Assembly: GCF_037975235.1 (NCBI RefSeq)
Contig: NZ_CP150241.1
Location: 4,836,001-4,900,000 of the forward strand
Direction: 5' to 3'
DNA: 64,000 bases
Origin: Paenibacillus sp. FSL R5-0341
GTDB lineage: Bacteria; Bacillota; Bacilli; Paenibacillales; Paenibacillaceae
Program-made: the position numbers and the translations under genes
Part shown: positions 25,302 through 34,071 of the stretch, piece by piece
How positions within the stretch are numbered: the stretch's first letter is position 1
Layout of the letters: every line of letters begins with the position of its first letter
The notes under the pieces: generated by a model
What the model saw: only the letters and a program-made list of their open reading frames with translations
Databases searched by the model: none
What the model was told of the DNA's origin: nothing

Positions 25302-26674
25302 TTACGAAACCACTGAACGAGCTAACGATTGCTGAAGCCGCAACACTGATTAAAAACAAGACCATATCTCCTGTCGAGCTTACGAAATCCTATTTGAATC
25401 GCATTGAGAAAGTAGAACCTGCTGTGCAAGCCTTCGTTACAGTCACCGCTGAGCAAGCCTTGCAGGCTGCAAAAGAGTCTGAGCGCAAGCTGATGAATGG
25501 CGAGTATCTCGGTCCTCTGCATGGCATTCCCTATGGAGCCAAAGATATTATCCATACCGCTGGCATACGCACATCGGCCGGATCAAGTACCTATCCTGAC
25601 TTCGTACCCGAAACAAATGCTACTGTAATTAATAAGTTGCAAGCTGCAGGCGCTATCCTGCTCGGCAAGACAACAACGACGGAATATGCCTTCCAAGGAG
25701 GAGAACCACCTACCCGCAACCCGTGGAATCTAGAACATACGCCGGGCGGTTCCAGTTCAGGTTCCGTCGCTGCAGTAGCGGCTGGCATGGCCTCCTTCTC
25801 ACTCGGAACACAGACTTTCGGATCTCTGCTTAGACCCGCAGCATACAACGGATTAACCTGTATGAAGCCCACTTACGGCAGGGTTAGCCGTAATGGTGTC
25901 ATCACAGCCAGCTGGAGCCTGGATCACATTGGCGCCTTCACTCGATCGGCCCAAGATAACGCGATCGTTCTGGAAGCGATGGCCGGGCAAGATGAGCTGG
26001 ACTCCTTCACGCTTCCTTATGGCAAGCCAGACTTAACAAGTGCTCTTGAGCATCCTATTTCAGGAATGGTGATCGGTCTGCCGAGCAACTTCTTCCAGAC
26101 GGATGAACCGGCAATCTTGTTAGCCGTAGAGTCGGCAATCGCTGTGCTTGAGAAGCTGGGCATACAATGGAAAAAAGTTGACCTGCCTTCTTATATGGAA
26201 GAGACCATTGCTGCTCATCGTACGGTTATGCGGGCAGAAGCTGCGGCCTTCCACCAGGAACGATTCGCTGAAGCTTCTGATCGTTACGGACATACGATGC
26301 GAGAACAGCTTGAACTCGGCTACCAGACGAGTGCTGTTGACTATTTGCAGGCACAGCGAATCCGAACGATATTCCGGAGCGAAATGATGATGCTTTTTGA
26401 TGAAGTAGATGTGTTATTAACTCCATCAACACCGTATGTGGCCCCATATGGCTACAAGACGGGGAGCCCTATTTTCAACGGACCGTTCACCAATACGGGT
26501 CTACCGTCCATCACCGTCCCCATCGGGTTCGATACGACCTCAGGGAAACAGTTACCTATCGGCATGCAGCTGGCGGGTCCACTCATGAGAGAAGACCGCC
26601 TGTTGTCCATTGCTCATCATTATCAGCAGTCTACGAACTGGCATCAGCTAACAACAATCATACACACTCATTAG
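25298..26674 (+). CDS. Amidase signature family hydrolase (AtzE/GatA-like)
   Basis: A 458-residue amidase. The Ser-cisSer-Lys triad can be seen: Lys in PYGAKDIIHTAG (about residue 79), the cis-Ser in GGSSSGSVAAVAAG, and the nucleophile Ser in GTQTFGSLLRPAAYNG. It hydrolyses a linear amide, and the small gene overlapping its start suggests an AtzG-AtzE type complex. Importer genes upstream and RidA downstream make this a catabolic unit under PucR control. It is not GatA, since no gatB or gatC adjoins it. Confidence 0.85.
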   Translation: MITKPLNELTIAEAATLIKNKTISPVELTKSYLNRIEKVEPAVQAFVTVTAEQALQAAKESERKLMNGEYLGPLHGIPYGAKDIIHTAGIRTSAGSSTYPDFVPETNATVINKLQAAGAILLGKTTTTEYAFQGGEPPTRNPWNLEHTPGGSSSGSVAAVAAGMASFSLGTQTFGSLLRPAAYNGLTCMKPTYGRVSRNGVITASWSLDHIGAFTRSAQDNAIVLEAMAGQDELDSFTLPYGKPDLTSALEHPISGMVIGLPSNFFQTDEPAILLAVESAIAVLEKLGIQWKKVDLPSYMEETIAAHRTVMRAEAAAFHQERFAEASDRYGHTMREQLELGYQTSAVDYLQAQRIRTIFRSEMMMLFDEVDVLLTPSTPYVAPYGYKTGSPIFNGPFTNTGLPSITVPIGFDTTSGKQLPIGMQLAGPLMREDRLLSIAHHYQQSTNWHQLTTIIHTH

Positions 26675-26681
26675 GAAAGGA

Positions 26682-27080
26682 ATGACAGCTACGATGTCTA
26701 CCATCATACATGCAAGTGCAGCACCCAAGTTCCCGCTTCCTTTCTCTCATGCTGTCCGCGCAGGAGATTTGGTCTACGTCGCAGGTCAAGTAGGTGTCGA
26801 TCCACAGACGCTTGAGCCCATCGGTGGCATTAAGGAGCAGACTGAGCAGTGCATTCGTAATATTGAGGTGATCCTGCAAGAAGCCGGACTTACACTCGAT
26901 CATATTGTGAAGGCAACCACTCATCTGGCCCGAGTCGAGGATCAGTCCGAATACAATGAAGTATATGCGCGAATGATTAAACAGCCATATCCTGCTCGTA
27001 TTACCGTATTCAGCGGGTTAGGCCCTTATTTAATTGAGATGGAAGTGTTGGCGTATGCACCATCCGTTCGGGGAGAGTAG
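26682..27080 (+). CDS. RidA family (YjgF/RutC-like) imine/enamine deaminase
   Basis: A 132-residue RidA-type trimeric protein. The family features are LVYVAGQVGVDPQT, TEQCIRNIEVILQEAG, VKATTHLARVEDQ and YPARITVFSGL with the substrate-contacting Arg, and an acid in the C-terminal LIEMEVLAYAP. It would hydrolyse reactive imines or aminoacrylates formed in amide or pyrimidine breakdown, as RutC does. ATG 26682 sits too close to AGGAAAGG and ATG 26694 slightly far; the start is one of these two. It is the last gene of the operon. Confidence 0.85.
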   Translation: MTATMSTIIHASAAPKFPLPFSHAVRAGDLVYVAGQVGVDPQTLEPIGGIKEQTEQCIRNIEVILQEAGLTLDHIVKATTHLARVEDQSEYNEVYARMIKQPYPARITVFSGLGPYLIEMEVLAYAPSVRGE

Positions 27081-27093
27081 CGCATCACAAATA

Positions 27094-27121
27094 CACCTGT
27101 ACCCTTAGATGGGTACAGGTG
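27094..27121 (+). terminator. Hairpin after the RidA gene
   Basis: A perfect 11-pair stem CACCTGTACCC / GGGTACAGGTG with a six-base loop, 13 bases past the stop. The tail is only weakly T-rich, so it may act with the second hairpin just downstream. Confidence 0.6.
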
Positions 27122-27134
27122 CTCACTTTGTTGA

Positions 27135-27170
27135 GAAACCCGGTTCTCTTTTGAGAGACGGGTTTCTTTC
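27135..27170. terminator. Second hairpin between converging genes
   Basis: A stem GAAACCCG / CGGGTTTC with an inner TCTC/GAGA pair, then TTTCTTTC on the plus strand. It lies between the converging RidA and chemotaxis genes and may terminate both. Confidence 0.6.
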
Positions 27171-27176
27171 GTATTC

Positions 27177-29252
27177 CTATTTTGTTTTGAAGCGGGATGA
27201 TTCTTCTGCAAGTTGTTTGGTGAGTCCATTAATGGTCTGCACCAGCTCTGCCAGATGTCCAGTCATGCCTGATTGCTCTTGCATCGTTGCCGTAACTTCC
27301 TCAATGGATGCCGAGACCTCTTCTCCTGAAGCCGACAGATTCTGTGCAGCTCCAAGCACATCATCCTTATCGCGCTCAATGGACTCGATCTCGGAAGCGA
27401 TCGCCTGTACCTGATTCATCATGTCCTGCATATTTTGGGTGACAAAATTAAAGGTTTCCTTGGTCTGGCTCACACTGCTCTTATGCTGCTCCGCAATCGC
27501 CTCAATGGCATGTACACTGCGGTTATTCTGCTCCACATGTGCTATCGTCTGCGTCACAATACGATTGATGTCCTCTGATTGCGCCGTTGTCTGCTCAGCC
27601 AGCTTGCGAATCTCGGAAGCAACGACTGCGAAGCCACGCCCCTGATCTCCAGCTCTTGCCGCCTCGATGGAAGCATTCAATGCCAGCAACTTGGTCTGAT
27701 TCGCAATCTCGGCAATCGTGCCCGTAATCTGATGAATACCGGAAGAACTCTCGGCGAGCTGAACCGTAATTTGTGAGATGTTGCTCACTTCCGCCTCATT
27801 CTGCCCGTTCACCGCAATAAGGGCATCGATGACCTCATGATTATTTTTAAATGCGTCCGTGATCTCATCCGCCTTAATCATAACGGACTGTGACATCTCA
27901 TTCACGTTCTCAATCTTGTTCCCAACATTCATGAATTTATCCACGATGGATTCCGTGTCGTTCGCCTGTGATTCCATCGCCCGTGAAATTTCAAGGGCTG
28001 TCGCTGTTGTATCGGTTATCGAAGCCGACGTCTGCTGTGCAGACTGGTCCAGCTCGGTAGTGCTTGTATTCAGGACCCCGATGGAACGGTTCATGCTGGA
28101 GATTAGTTGTTTGTTCCCCTCGGCCATCGTGTTGAAGCTGTCTGCCAGTTCTTTGAATTCACCGGTATACTTGCCTTCTGCCTGCACAGTCAGATCTCCT
28201 CCGGCCAACTGTTTGAACAACAGCGTTATTCGGCTAATCGGTCTGGTCACCAGCTGCGAGATCAGGATACCTGCGATGATAGACACAGCAATGGCACTGA
28301 ACAAAACAATGTACATTTGCTTCGCCATACCTACCAGCGGCTTCCGTACATCTGTATATGTATCCTCGACGATCACGGTCCAGTCGGAACGCGGAATCTT
28401 CGAGTAGAATACCACTTTCTCGTCCGTACTCACTTCGCCCTGTTGCAATGTATCACTTGGAGCCAGATCAATCAGAGACTGGTACTCCCCCGATTCCAGC
28501 GGTTTTCCTGCCAGACTCTCGTCTGCCGAATGATACATGACCGTTCCGATTCGGTCCAAAATAATGACTTTACCCTCTTCGTTAATCTTGACGTTCTGCA
28601 ACTGATTCACGAAGAATGATGTAGAGGCAGTAGAGACAAGTACCCCTTCTACTTGCTTGTCCTCATTGTAGATTGGGGATGCAAACACCGTACCCAATGT
28701 GCCCAACGTCTTGGAAATGATGCCTTCGCTAATGACGTTACGTCCCTTGATGGCTTCCTGGAAATAGGCACGGTCTGCCCGTTCACCTCCAAGTGACTCC
28801 GGGTCGTTCGCCGCAACTACGGTTCCATTGCGATCCACCAGAATCAGAACACTGTTGCCCTCCATGCCAGCTAAGCTATCTGCCAATATCCCATTGGCTT
28901 TATTAACAAGTTCACTGTTTTCCTCGAAAAATGCTTCGTTATCTTCGCCCTCCGCTGCATTCCGAATCTCCAGCAAATCTTGGAATGTCCGATGTGTTGT
29001 GATCAGAAACGTAGACTGCTCTTCCAGACTGAGTGAGGTAAATAGTCCTGCACCAATCCGGTCAGAGGTCGACTGGATCTCATCTCTGCTTTTGTCCAAT
29101 GTAATGTCCTCTGCCACTTTGTAGCATAGCACTGCCGTCACGGCTAGTACGACGCACACCAGTTGACCGATCATCAGTGGCAATTTGAAGCGAAAAGACA
29201 TGTTGGTCAAGCGTTGCCTCGCCTTTGTAAATAACATGAATACATTCACCAT
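27177..29252 (-). CDS. Methyl-accepting chemotaxis protein
   Basis: A 691-residue transmembrane receptor. One N-terminal helix (about residues 22-45) leads to an extracytoplasmic dCache-type sensor (about 50-310), with [21 protein letters not shown] PAS segments. A second helix (about 315-335) precedes the HAMP domain ([17 protein letters not shown]). The signalling domain has the hairpin tip [18 protein letters not shown] followed by [17 protein letters not shown]. It should couple to CheW/CheA. It is a single gene ending at the convergent hairpins. The ligand is unknown; proximity to the importer operon is suggestive only. Confidence 0.9.
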   Translation of the reverse strand: MVNVFMLFTKARQRLTNMSFRFKLPLMIGQLVCVVLAVTAVLCYKVAEDITLDKSRDEIQSTSDRIGAGLFTSLSLEEQSTFLITTHRTFQDLLEIRNAAEGEDNEAFFEENSELVNKANGILADSLAGMEGNSVLILVDRNGTVVAANDPESLGGERADRAYFQEAIKGRNVISEGIISKTLGTLGTVFASPIYNEDKQVEGVLVSTASTSFFVNQLQNVKINEEGKVIILDRIGTVMYHSADESLAGKPLESGEYQSLIDLAPSDTLQQGEVSTDEKVVFYSKIPRSDWTVIVEDTYTDVRKPLVGMAKQMYIVLFSAIAVSIIAGILISQLVTRPISRITLLFKQLAGGDLTVQAEGKYTGEFKELADSFNTMAEGNKQLISSMNRSIGVLNTSTTELDQSAQQTSASITDTTATALEISRAMESQANDTESIVDKFMNVGNKIENVNEMSQSVMIKADEITDAFKNNHEVIDALIAVNGQNEAEVSNISQITVQLAESSSGIHQITGTIAEIANQTKLLALNASIEAARAGDQGRGFAVVASEIRKLAEQTTAQSEDINRIVTQTIAHVEQNNRSVHAIEAIAEQHKSSVSQTKETFNFVTQNMQDMMNQVQAIASEIESIERDKDDVLGAAQNLSASGEEVSASIEEVTATMQEQSGMTGHLAELVQTINGLTKQLAEESSRFKTK

Positions 29253-29495
29253 CCATCCTCATTCTTGTTGGGTCCATTTTTTAATATGGGTTAACTTTAT
29301 ATCGGTCGTTATCAAATAATCATCCAGCACTAAAACGCTTACAAAAATATTTTTCTTATCCTTTGGAAGTGGATGATTGTAGGTCCAAGGCCGCTGTTGA
29401 CGATTGGAAAATGTAGACTTTGGGTTAATACAAAATATGACATCAACATCGTATAATGTATGAAATACATATCGTGCAGGAAGAGGGACGACTTA

Positions 29496-29912
29496 TTGAA
29501 TACGAAAATGCCCACTTTATTAAATGTCATCCGTGCCCTGTTAGGGGTACAATCCATCTTCATTGGGATTTCCATGACATTCCTTATTGCAGATCTATTC
29601 CGTAATAGTGCGGATTACTCCGCGTTTCCGCTATCGGATCAGATCGCCTATTTTACAAGTATCGGGCTCCGAGTCCTCTTGGTTCTGGTTCCCCCGATTC
29701 TGACCATCGTATTTATCTCCAGACGAAGCTATAAGCTAACGATTACGTTTATGAGCCTGGCCTTATTTTTCGGCGTTGTGTTCTTTCAGAATTTTCTCGT
29801 CTTGCTGCACATCTTCATGTTGCTTACCCTGTTACTCCACAAGCCCAGCAAGATGTATCTAAAGCAGGAAAGCTCTCGGGAAGAATACAACCAGAAGAAT
29901 CTGCGGTTATAG
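29496..29912 (+). CDS. Small four-helix membrane protein, paralog 1
   Basis: A 138-residue integral membrane protein of unknown function with about four hydrophobic segments, ending in LLHKPSKMYLKQE. The TTG start at 29496 is chosen because it aligns with the start of the next gene (MPTLLNVIRALL versus LPTLLNVVRILL) and follows an AGGAAGAGGG ribosome site by about eight bases. An in-frame ATG at 29460 adds residues not shared with the paralog. It is the first of a tandem duplicate pair. Confidence 0.6.
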   Translation: MNTKMPTLLNVIRALLGVQSIFIGISMTFLIADLFRNSADYSAFPLSDQIAYFTSIGLRVLLVLVPPILTIVFISRRSYKLTITFMSLALFFGVVFFQNFLVLLHIFMLLTLLLHKPSKMYLKQESSREEYNQKNLRL

Positions 29913-29937
29913 GTTCGAAGAGAATAGGAGAAGTGGT

Positions 29938-30363
29938 ATGGTAAAAACAGCATTACCCACGTTACTAAATGTCGTACGCATTTTGTTGAGTGTAAAACTG
30001 ATCTACGTGATTGTGTCCTTTATCGCGTTCCTCATTGACTTCAACCAAAACATGGAGGCCTATCTCGCCTTCTCATACAAAGGAAATGATCTGGCTTACG
30101 CCTCTGGCGTAATTATAGCCAGAATGTTGTTTATCATCGGTCCCAGCCTGCTCGCCGTTATATTCATCACCAAGAGAAAGTTCAAGCTCACGGTGACGTT
30201 TCTTAGTCTGGCCCTATTCGTTGCCATTCCGAATGAGAGTAACCTGTTCACCCTGGTTCATATCTTCGCCCTGCTCATCGTGCTCTTGCACCGTCCAAGC
30301 AAGTTGTATCTGAAACGAAAGGATCCCCGTGTTAATGAGACAGTAGTTGAAGCGAAGGATTAA
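29938..30363 (+). CDS. Small four-helix membrane protein, paralog 2
   Basis: A 141-residue paralog of the preceding gene, 25 bases downstream. Shared blocks are LPTLLNVVRILLSV, KFKLTVTFLSLALF and LLHRPSKLYLKR, spread over the whole length, so the pair arose by tandem duplication. Four hydrophobic segments and a basic tail are visible. No family is recognised. The two probably form one transcript and perhaps a heteromer. Confidence 0.6.
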   Translation: MVKTALPTLLNVVRILLSVKLIYVIVSFIAFLIDFNQNMEAYLAFSYKGNDLAYASGVIIARMLFIIGPSLLAVIFITKRKFKLTVTFLSLALFVAIPNESNLFTLVHIFALLIVLLHRPSKLYLKRKDPRVNETVVEAKD

Positions 30364-30409
30364 TTCAAGAAGGAGATGTTGAGCGCACAAGATATGATGT
30401 CATAATAAA

Positions 30410-30448
30410 AACAAGGACGCTCCTCAGTATTGCAGGAAGGCCCTTGTT
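30410..30448. terminator. Hairpin between converging genes
   Basis: AACAAGG / CCTTGTT with additional inner pairing (CTCCT / AGGAA). It lies between the membrane-protein pair and the converging alcohol dehydrogenase. Confidence 0.55.
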
Positions 30449-30487
30449 TAGTGGACTCACTATACATAGTGAATGTGAAATTTACAC

Positions 30488-31651
30488 TTACAGTGCGGCT
30501 TGATAGATTTGCACTACATCTTCACGTTGCAATTTGTTGAAGAATCCGAACGGACCAAATCGCATCGCTTTATCAGCCATCACATCAATCTGGCTATCGT
30601 CAATGTCATAGTCCGCCAGACGGCTAGGGGCACCAATTGAAGTCCAGAATGTACGCAGCGCTTCAATGCCTTCTTCAGCAACTTGTTTATCCGACTTTCC
30701 AGTAGGATTAATATCAAATACATTAACAGCCATACGTTTGAATCGATCTACATCCACATCCAGATTATGCTTCATCCAGTGTGGGAAGAGGATTGCAAGA
30801 CCTCCCCCATGAGGAATGTCATACACAGCCGATACGGCATGTTCTATATTGTGAGAAGCCCAATCTCCGGCAAGACCCATATTCAGGACATCGTTAAGCG
30901 CCATTGTTCCACAGTAGAGGATGGTCTCGCGCAGTTCGTAGTTTTCCGTATCTTTGATCAGGCGAGGGGCTGTATCGATGACGGTACGAAGAATCGTCTC
31001 ACAGAATCCAAGCTGAACCGGTGTATTCGTATCCAGATGGAAATAATGTTCAAACACATGAGACATCATGTCCACCATGCCGTATACCGTCTGATCCAGA
31101 GGTACCGTGTATGTGTTCACTGGATCAAGAATGGAGAACGCTGGGAAAGAATACTCGCTGAACCATGCCCATTTCTCCTGTGTGTCCTGATTGGTAATTA
31201 CTGAACCGTTGTTCATCTCGGAACCTGTCGCTGCCATCGTCAGAATTGTACCCAGTGGAAGTCCCCCTTCTGGGGTTGCTTCGCGCACAACAACATCCCA
31301 CATGTCTCCATCGTATTTGGCTCCTACTGCGATGGCTTTAGCGCAGTCAAGTACACTGCCGCCCCCAACCGCAAGAACCAGATCAATGTTATGTGTTCTG
31401 CATAGTTCTACGCCCTTATGAACCGTAGACAGACGAGGGTTCGGTTCTACACCAGCCAGTTCCGTCACCTCTGCTCCGATTTCGTTCAGCTGGCTGATTA
31501 CCTGATCGTACAGCCCGCTACGTTTGATGCTTCCACCACCATATACAAGTAAAATACGCTTTCCGTATTTTGGAACTTCGGTTTGTAGTGCTTGAAGTTG
31601 CCCTTTGCCAAAAATCAGCCGGGTCGGATTGTAAAACTGAAAAGATCTCAT
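30488..31651 (-). CDS. Iron-containing alcohol dehydrogenase (butanol dehydrogenase, YugJ/BdhA-type)
   Basis: A 387-residue group III alcohol dehydrogenase. [13 protein letters not shown] and [17 protein letters not shown] are the NAD(P)-binding segments, and [10 protein letters not shown] is family-typical. The metal ligands lie in [37 protein letters not shown]. It reduces aldehydes (butyraldehyde, methylglyoxal or similar) with NAD(P)H. ATG 31651 follows a GGAGG ribosome site; the frame upstream to 31690 is not supported. It is a single-gene unit with the inserted hairpin/IS upstream. Confidence 0.9.
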   Translation of the reverse strand: MRSFQFYNPTRLIFGKGQLQALQTEVPKYGKRILLVYGGGSIKRSGLYDQVISQLNEIGAEVTELAGVEPNPRLSTVHKGVELCRTHNIDLVLAVGGGSVLDCAKAIAVGAKYDGDMWDVVVREATPEGGLPLGTILTMAATGSEMNNGSVITNQDTQEKWAWFSEYSFPAFSILDPVNTYTVPLDQTVYGMVDMMSHVFEHYFHLDTNTPVQLGFCETILRTVIDTAPRLIKDTENYELRETILYCGTMALNDVLNMGLAGDWASHNIEHAVSAVYDIPHGGGLAILFPHWMKHNLDVDVDRFKRMAVNVFDINPTGKSDKQVAEEGIEALRTFWTSIGAPSRLADYDIDDSQIDVMADKAMRFGPFGFFNKLQREDVVQIYQAAL

Positions 31652-31792
31652 AACGTATGTTCCTCCAAAGAAGTCTGAAATTTTGTGCACCCATCATTAT
31701 AGTTCTCTTTATTCGCAAAAACAAATACAGGCAAGAAGGAGATAACAGATGAGTATGGCGTCTATCATGGCTAAACAATGTTTTCCTGAACA

Positions 31793-31808
31793 AAATAAGC
31801 TCCTGCCA
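31793..31808. repeat. Left arm of a hairpin split by the IS element
   Basis: AAATAAGCTCCTGCCA pairs perfectly with the segment at 33084-33099. Removing the IS and one CAA copy restores a 16-pair stem with the six-base loop GCAAAG, the form of an intergenic terminator-like hairpin. Confidence 0.85.
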
Positions 31809-31889
31809 GCAATGGAGTGCACCCCTTAGAATAGACATTGGAAAAACCCCTGGGTTTAGCCGATGAAATTCTAGGGGGTGCATTTTTTT

Positions 31890-32216
31890 ATGGCGATTAA
31901 AGGACAAAAGTATAAAACGTATTCGGAGAAGATAAAAAAAGAGGCTATTCGTCTGCATACGGTTGAGGGCTGGACTTACCGAAAGATCAATGAACATTTG
32001 GGAATTCATGACCCGGGACGAATGAAGCGCTGGATGCGAAAACACCGGGAACAAGGCGAGTTTGGACTGATGGATCAGCGAGGTCGACGGAAAGAATACT
32101 TGGATCAAGAACGCTATGTGCAAAAACTGAAACGGGAGAATGCGTTGCTAAAAAAGTGCTTGGTAATCTGGAAGGAGGAAGCAAACAAAAGAGATTTCAG
32201 ATCATGGAAAAAGTAG
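31890..32216 (+). CDS. IS150-type OrfA (helix-turn-helix protein)
   Basis: A 108-residue DNA-binding half of the transposase. The HTH region includes KTYSEKIKKEAIRLHTVE and YRKINEHLGIHD, followed by a leucine-rich coiled region (KLKRENALLKKCL) used for multimerisation. A -1 shift at the AAAAAAG run (32150-32156) would fuse it to the integrase domain as LLKK-VLGNLEGG. On its own it is the likely repressor of transposition. Confidence 0.85.
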   Translation: MAIKGQKYKTYSEKIKKEAIRLHTVEGWTYRKINEHLGIHDPGRMKRWMRKHREQGEFGLMDQRGRRKEYLDQERYVQKLKRENALLKKCLVIWKEEANKRDFRSWKK

Positions 32217-33040
32217 CGGCATACGGTGATATCCGGAAACTCTGCGATGTGTTTGGCGTGTCCCGGAGTGGGTTTTATGCCTATGTAAAACGTAAACGAT
32301 TCAATCGCGATGCCAAGGCGAAGAAACAGGTACTTCGAACGTATCATCGCTATGAAGGCAAATATGGTTATCGGCAACTCCAGTTATTCCTTTGGCAAGA
32401 TCAAGGGATTTGGATGAATCACAAAAAGGTACTCCGCCTGATGCAAATGCTCGGTATTCAATCTCGAATCCGTCGTAAACGGCGCTCCAACAGCTCGTAT
32501 GCACCTGCGCAGCGTGTAGCAGAAAACCGCTTGAAGCGAGATTTCAGTGCAGAAAAACCCAATCAGAAATGGGTAACGGACATTACCCAGTATCGTGTGG
32601 GAGAACGCTGGATATATCTTTCAGCCATAAAGGATCTGTTTAATAACGAAATTGTGGCCTACGAAATAGGCGAACGTAACGACAATGAACTGGTGCTCCG
32701 CACATTCAGCAAGGCGTTTGCGAAGCAGAAAGACGTGACCGGACTAGTCGTTCACAGCGACCAGGGATTCCAGTACACGTCTCATGCTTACCACGACATG
32801 CTGCCAAAGGTTGGCGCCCAAATCAGCATGTCTCGCCGAGGAAATTGTTATGACAATGCCTCGATGGAGAGTTTCTTCTCGCATCTCAAAACGGAAGGTC
32901 TCTATCCTTATCATATCGGAACGCTTACCGAAGCACAAAGCAAAATCGAAAAGTATATCCGTTTTTACAACCGAAAACGACCACAACGGAAACTAAAAAA
33001 ACTGACGCCGGTAGAGTACCGACGCCAGTTTGCAGCCTAG
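32156..33040 (+). CDS. IS150-type OrfB (DDE integrase domain)
   Basis: The catalytic half of the IS3 transposase, 294 residues from its first frame start. An HTH_21 region (GVSRSGFYAYVKRKRFN) precedes the integrase core. The DDE triad is seen as KWVTDITQY (D), VVHSDQGFQYTS (D) and NCYDNASMESFFSHLKTE (E, 35 residues later). It is probably made mainly as an OrfAB fusion by frameshifting, though the GTG at 32156 could initiate. No disruption is visible. Confidence 0.88.
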   Translation: MLGNLEGGSKQKRFQIMEKVAAYGDIRKLCDVFGVSRSGFYAYVKRKRFNRDAKAKKQVLRTYHRYEGKYGYRQLQLFLWQDQGIWMNHKKVLRLMQMLGIQSRIRRKRRSNSSYAPAQRVAENRLKRDFSAEKPNQKWVTDITQYRVGERWIYLSAIKDLFNNEIVAYEIGERNDNELVLRTFSKAFAKQKDVTGLVVHSDQGFQYTSHAYHDMLPKVGAQISMSRRGNCYDNASMESFFSHLKTEGLYPYHIGTLTEAQSKIEKYIRFYNRKRPQRKLKKLTPVEYRRQFAA

Positions 33041-33083
33041 GGTCTTTTTATAATGTCTATTAAATGGGGTCTTGACCACAAAG

Positions 33084-33099
33084 TGGCAGGAGCTTATTT
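33084..33099. repeat. Right arm of the IS-split hairpin
   Basis: TGGCAGGAGCTTATTT is the exact reverse complement of the arm at 31793-31808. The IS therefore sits in the loop of a pre-existing hairpin between the alcohol dehydrogenase and amidohydrolase genes. Confidence 0.85.
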
Positions 33100-33192
33100 C
33101 ATAGGGATTCAACATGAACAACGCATGATTCATGCTTCCATAACATACATGGTCTACATCCCCTCAGATATTAAGAATTCGGTACTTAGGTT

Positions 33193-34071
33193 CTAACCCA
33201 GATCCGCAATCCGCTGTCCAATACGTGGAAAAAGCCCAAAGGCATTCTCGTAGAAGACTTTATCATGATGCTGTTCCGGTACAAGTCGGCGGACAAATTC
33301 GGCATACAGATCGATAGGAGCAAGCGGCCAGTCGGTGCCAAACAGCATTTTCTCGTAATGATCCGAATAGACCAAAGCCCGGCGGAAATGATCCATGAAC
33401 AAAGGTTCGTTCATGAACCGTTCAAAATGAGGCCGATCCCCCACCACAAGACCAGACAAATCCGCATACACGTTCGGATTCTTCGCCACTACTTCTGCTG
33501 CATCCATCACCCAGGGATCACCCAGATGACAGATCATAAAGTTCACACCGCGCTGCTGAAAGGCCAATTCATCTACCGTCAGTGGATGCGAATACTTGAG
33601 CAACCCATTCATGGAGTACGTGTCTCCTGTATGAATCACCACAGGCAAGTTGTACTTGGCTGCGAGTTCATAGACCGGAGTATAGATTTTGTCATATACA
33701 TAGTGATGATAGTATCCGGCATAAAGTTTGATTCCGGCTACTTCAGGGGATCGCAGTCTTGCTTCAATCCGGTCAAGCTCGTCCTGAGCGTGTTTACCAT
33801 CTAGCGCATTAGGATTGATTCCCACGCATTCCATGAGGAATGAGGGAACCTTCTCTTCCAGATCAAGTCCCATCGGATTAGGGGAAGTAGAATCCGGGAA
33901 TGCTCCCTTTGTCTGCTCCGTAACCCCCATTCCGATACCCAGAATGACGTCGTTCTTATCGAACTCCGCTTTCAGACCAGCGGCAGAGTAATCCACTTTG
34001 GACAGATCAATCGCTGTTTGGTGAAAGCTGTCGATGTCCGACAGATGAATGTGAATATCAATGATCGGCAT
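33193..34071 (-). CDS. Amidohydrolase family (amidohydrolase_2) protein
   Basis: A 292-residue metal-dependent TIM-barrel hydrolase or decarboxylase. MPIIDIHIHLSD has the N-terminal HxH pair, GIKLYAGYYHH the region of the bridging Lys, PVVIHTGDTYS a His ligand, NFMICHLGDPWVMDA another, and MLFGTDWPLAP the conserved Asp. ATG 34071 follows AGGAGG by six bases and overlaps the stop of the GNAT fusion gene by 14 bases, so the two are co-transcribed. Substrate unknown. Confidence 0.82.
   Translation of the reverse strand: MPIIDIHIHLSDIDSFHQTAIDLSKVDYSAAGLKAEFDKNDVILGIGMGVTEQTKGAFPDSTSPNPMGLDLEEKVPSFLMECVGINPNALDGKHAQDELDRIEARLRSPEVAGIKLYAGYYHHYVYDKIYTPVYELAAKYNLPVVIHTGDTYSMNGLLKYSHPLTVDELAFQQRGVNFMICHLGDPWVMDAAEVVAKNPNVYADLSGLVVGDRPHFERFMNEPLFMDHFRRALVYSDHYEKMLFGTDWPLAPIDLYAEFVRRLVPEQHHDKVFYENAFGLFPRIGQRIADLG

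Larger units (their letters stand above)
31813..33078 (+). mobile_element. IS3-family (IS150 group) insertion sequence, apparently complete
   Basis: A 1266-base element with imperfect terminal inverted repeats of about 34 bases. The left end starts TGGAGTGCACCCC and the right end read inward starts TGGTCAAGACCCC; both share AATAGACATT. Direct CAA triplets flank it at 31810-31812 and 33079-33081, the expected 3-base target duplication. It contains orfA and orfB in a -1 relationship with an A-AAA-AAG slippery run at 32150-32156. Both frames are open, so it may be active. Confidence 0.85.

Noticed and set aside
27859-28407. 182-residue plus-strand frame opposite the chemotaxis gene
   Set aside because: Antisense shadow of a codon-biased gene with no start signal or domain.
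31793-33099. Treating the outer 16-bp arms as part of the IS terminal repeats
   Set aside because: The TGG...CCA ends with internal AATAGACATT match IS150-type termini, and the CAA duplication lies between these ends and the outer arms, so the arms belong to the target.
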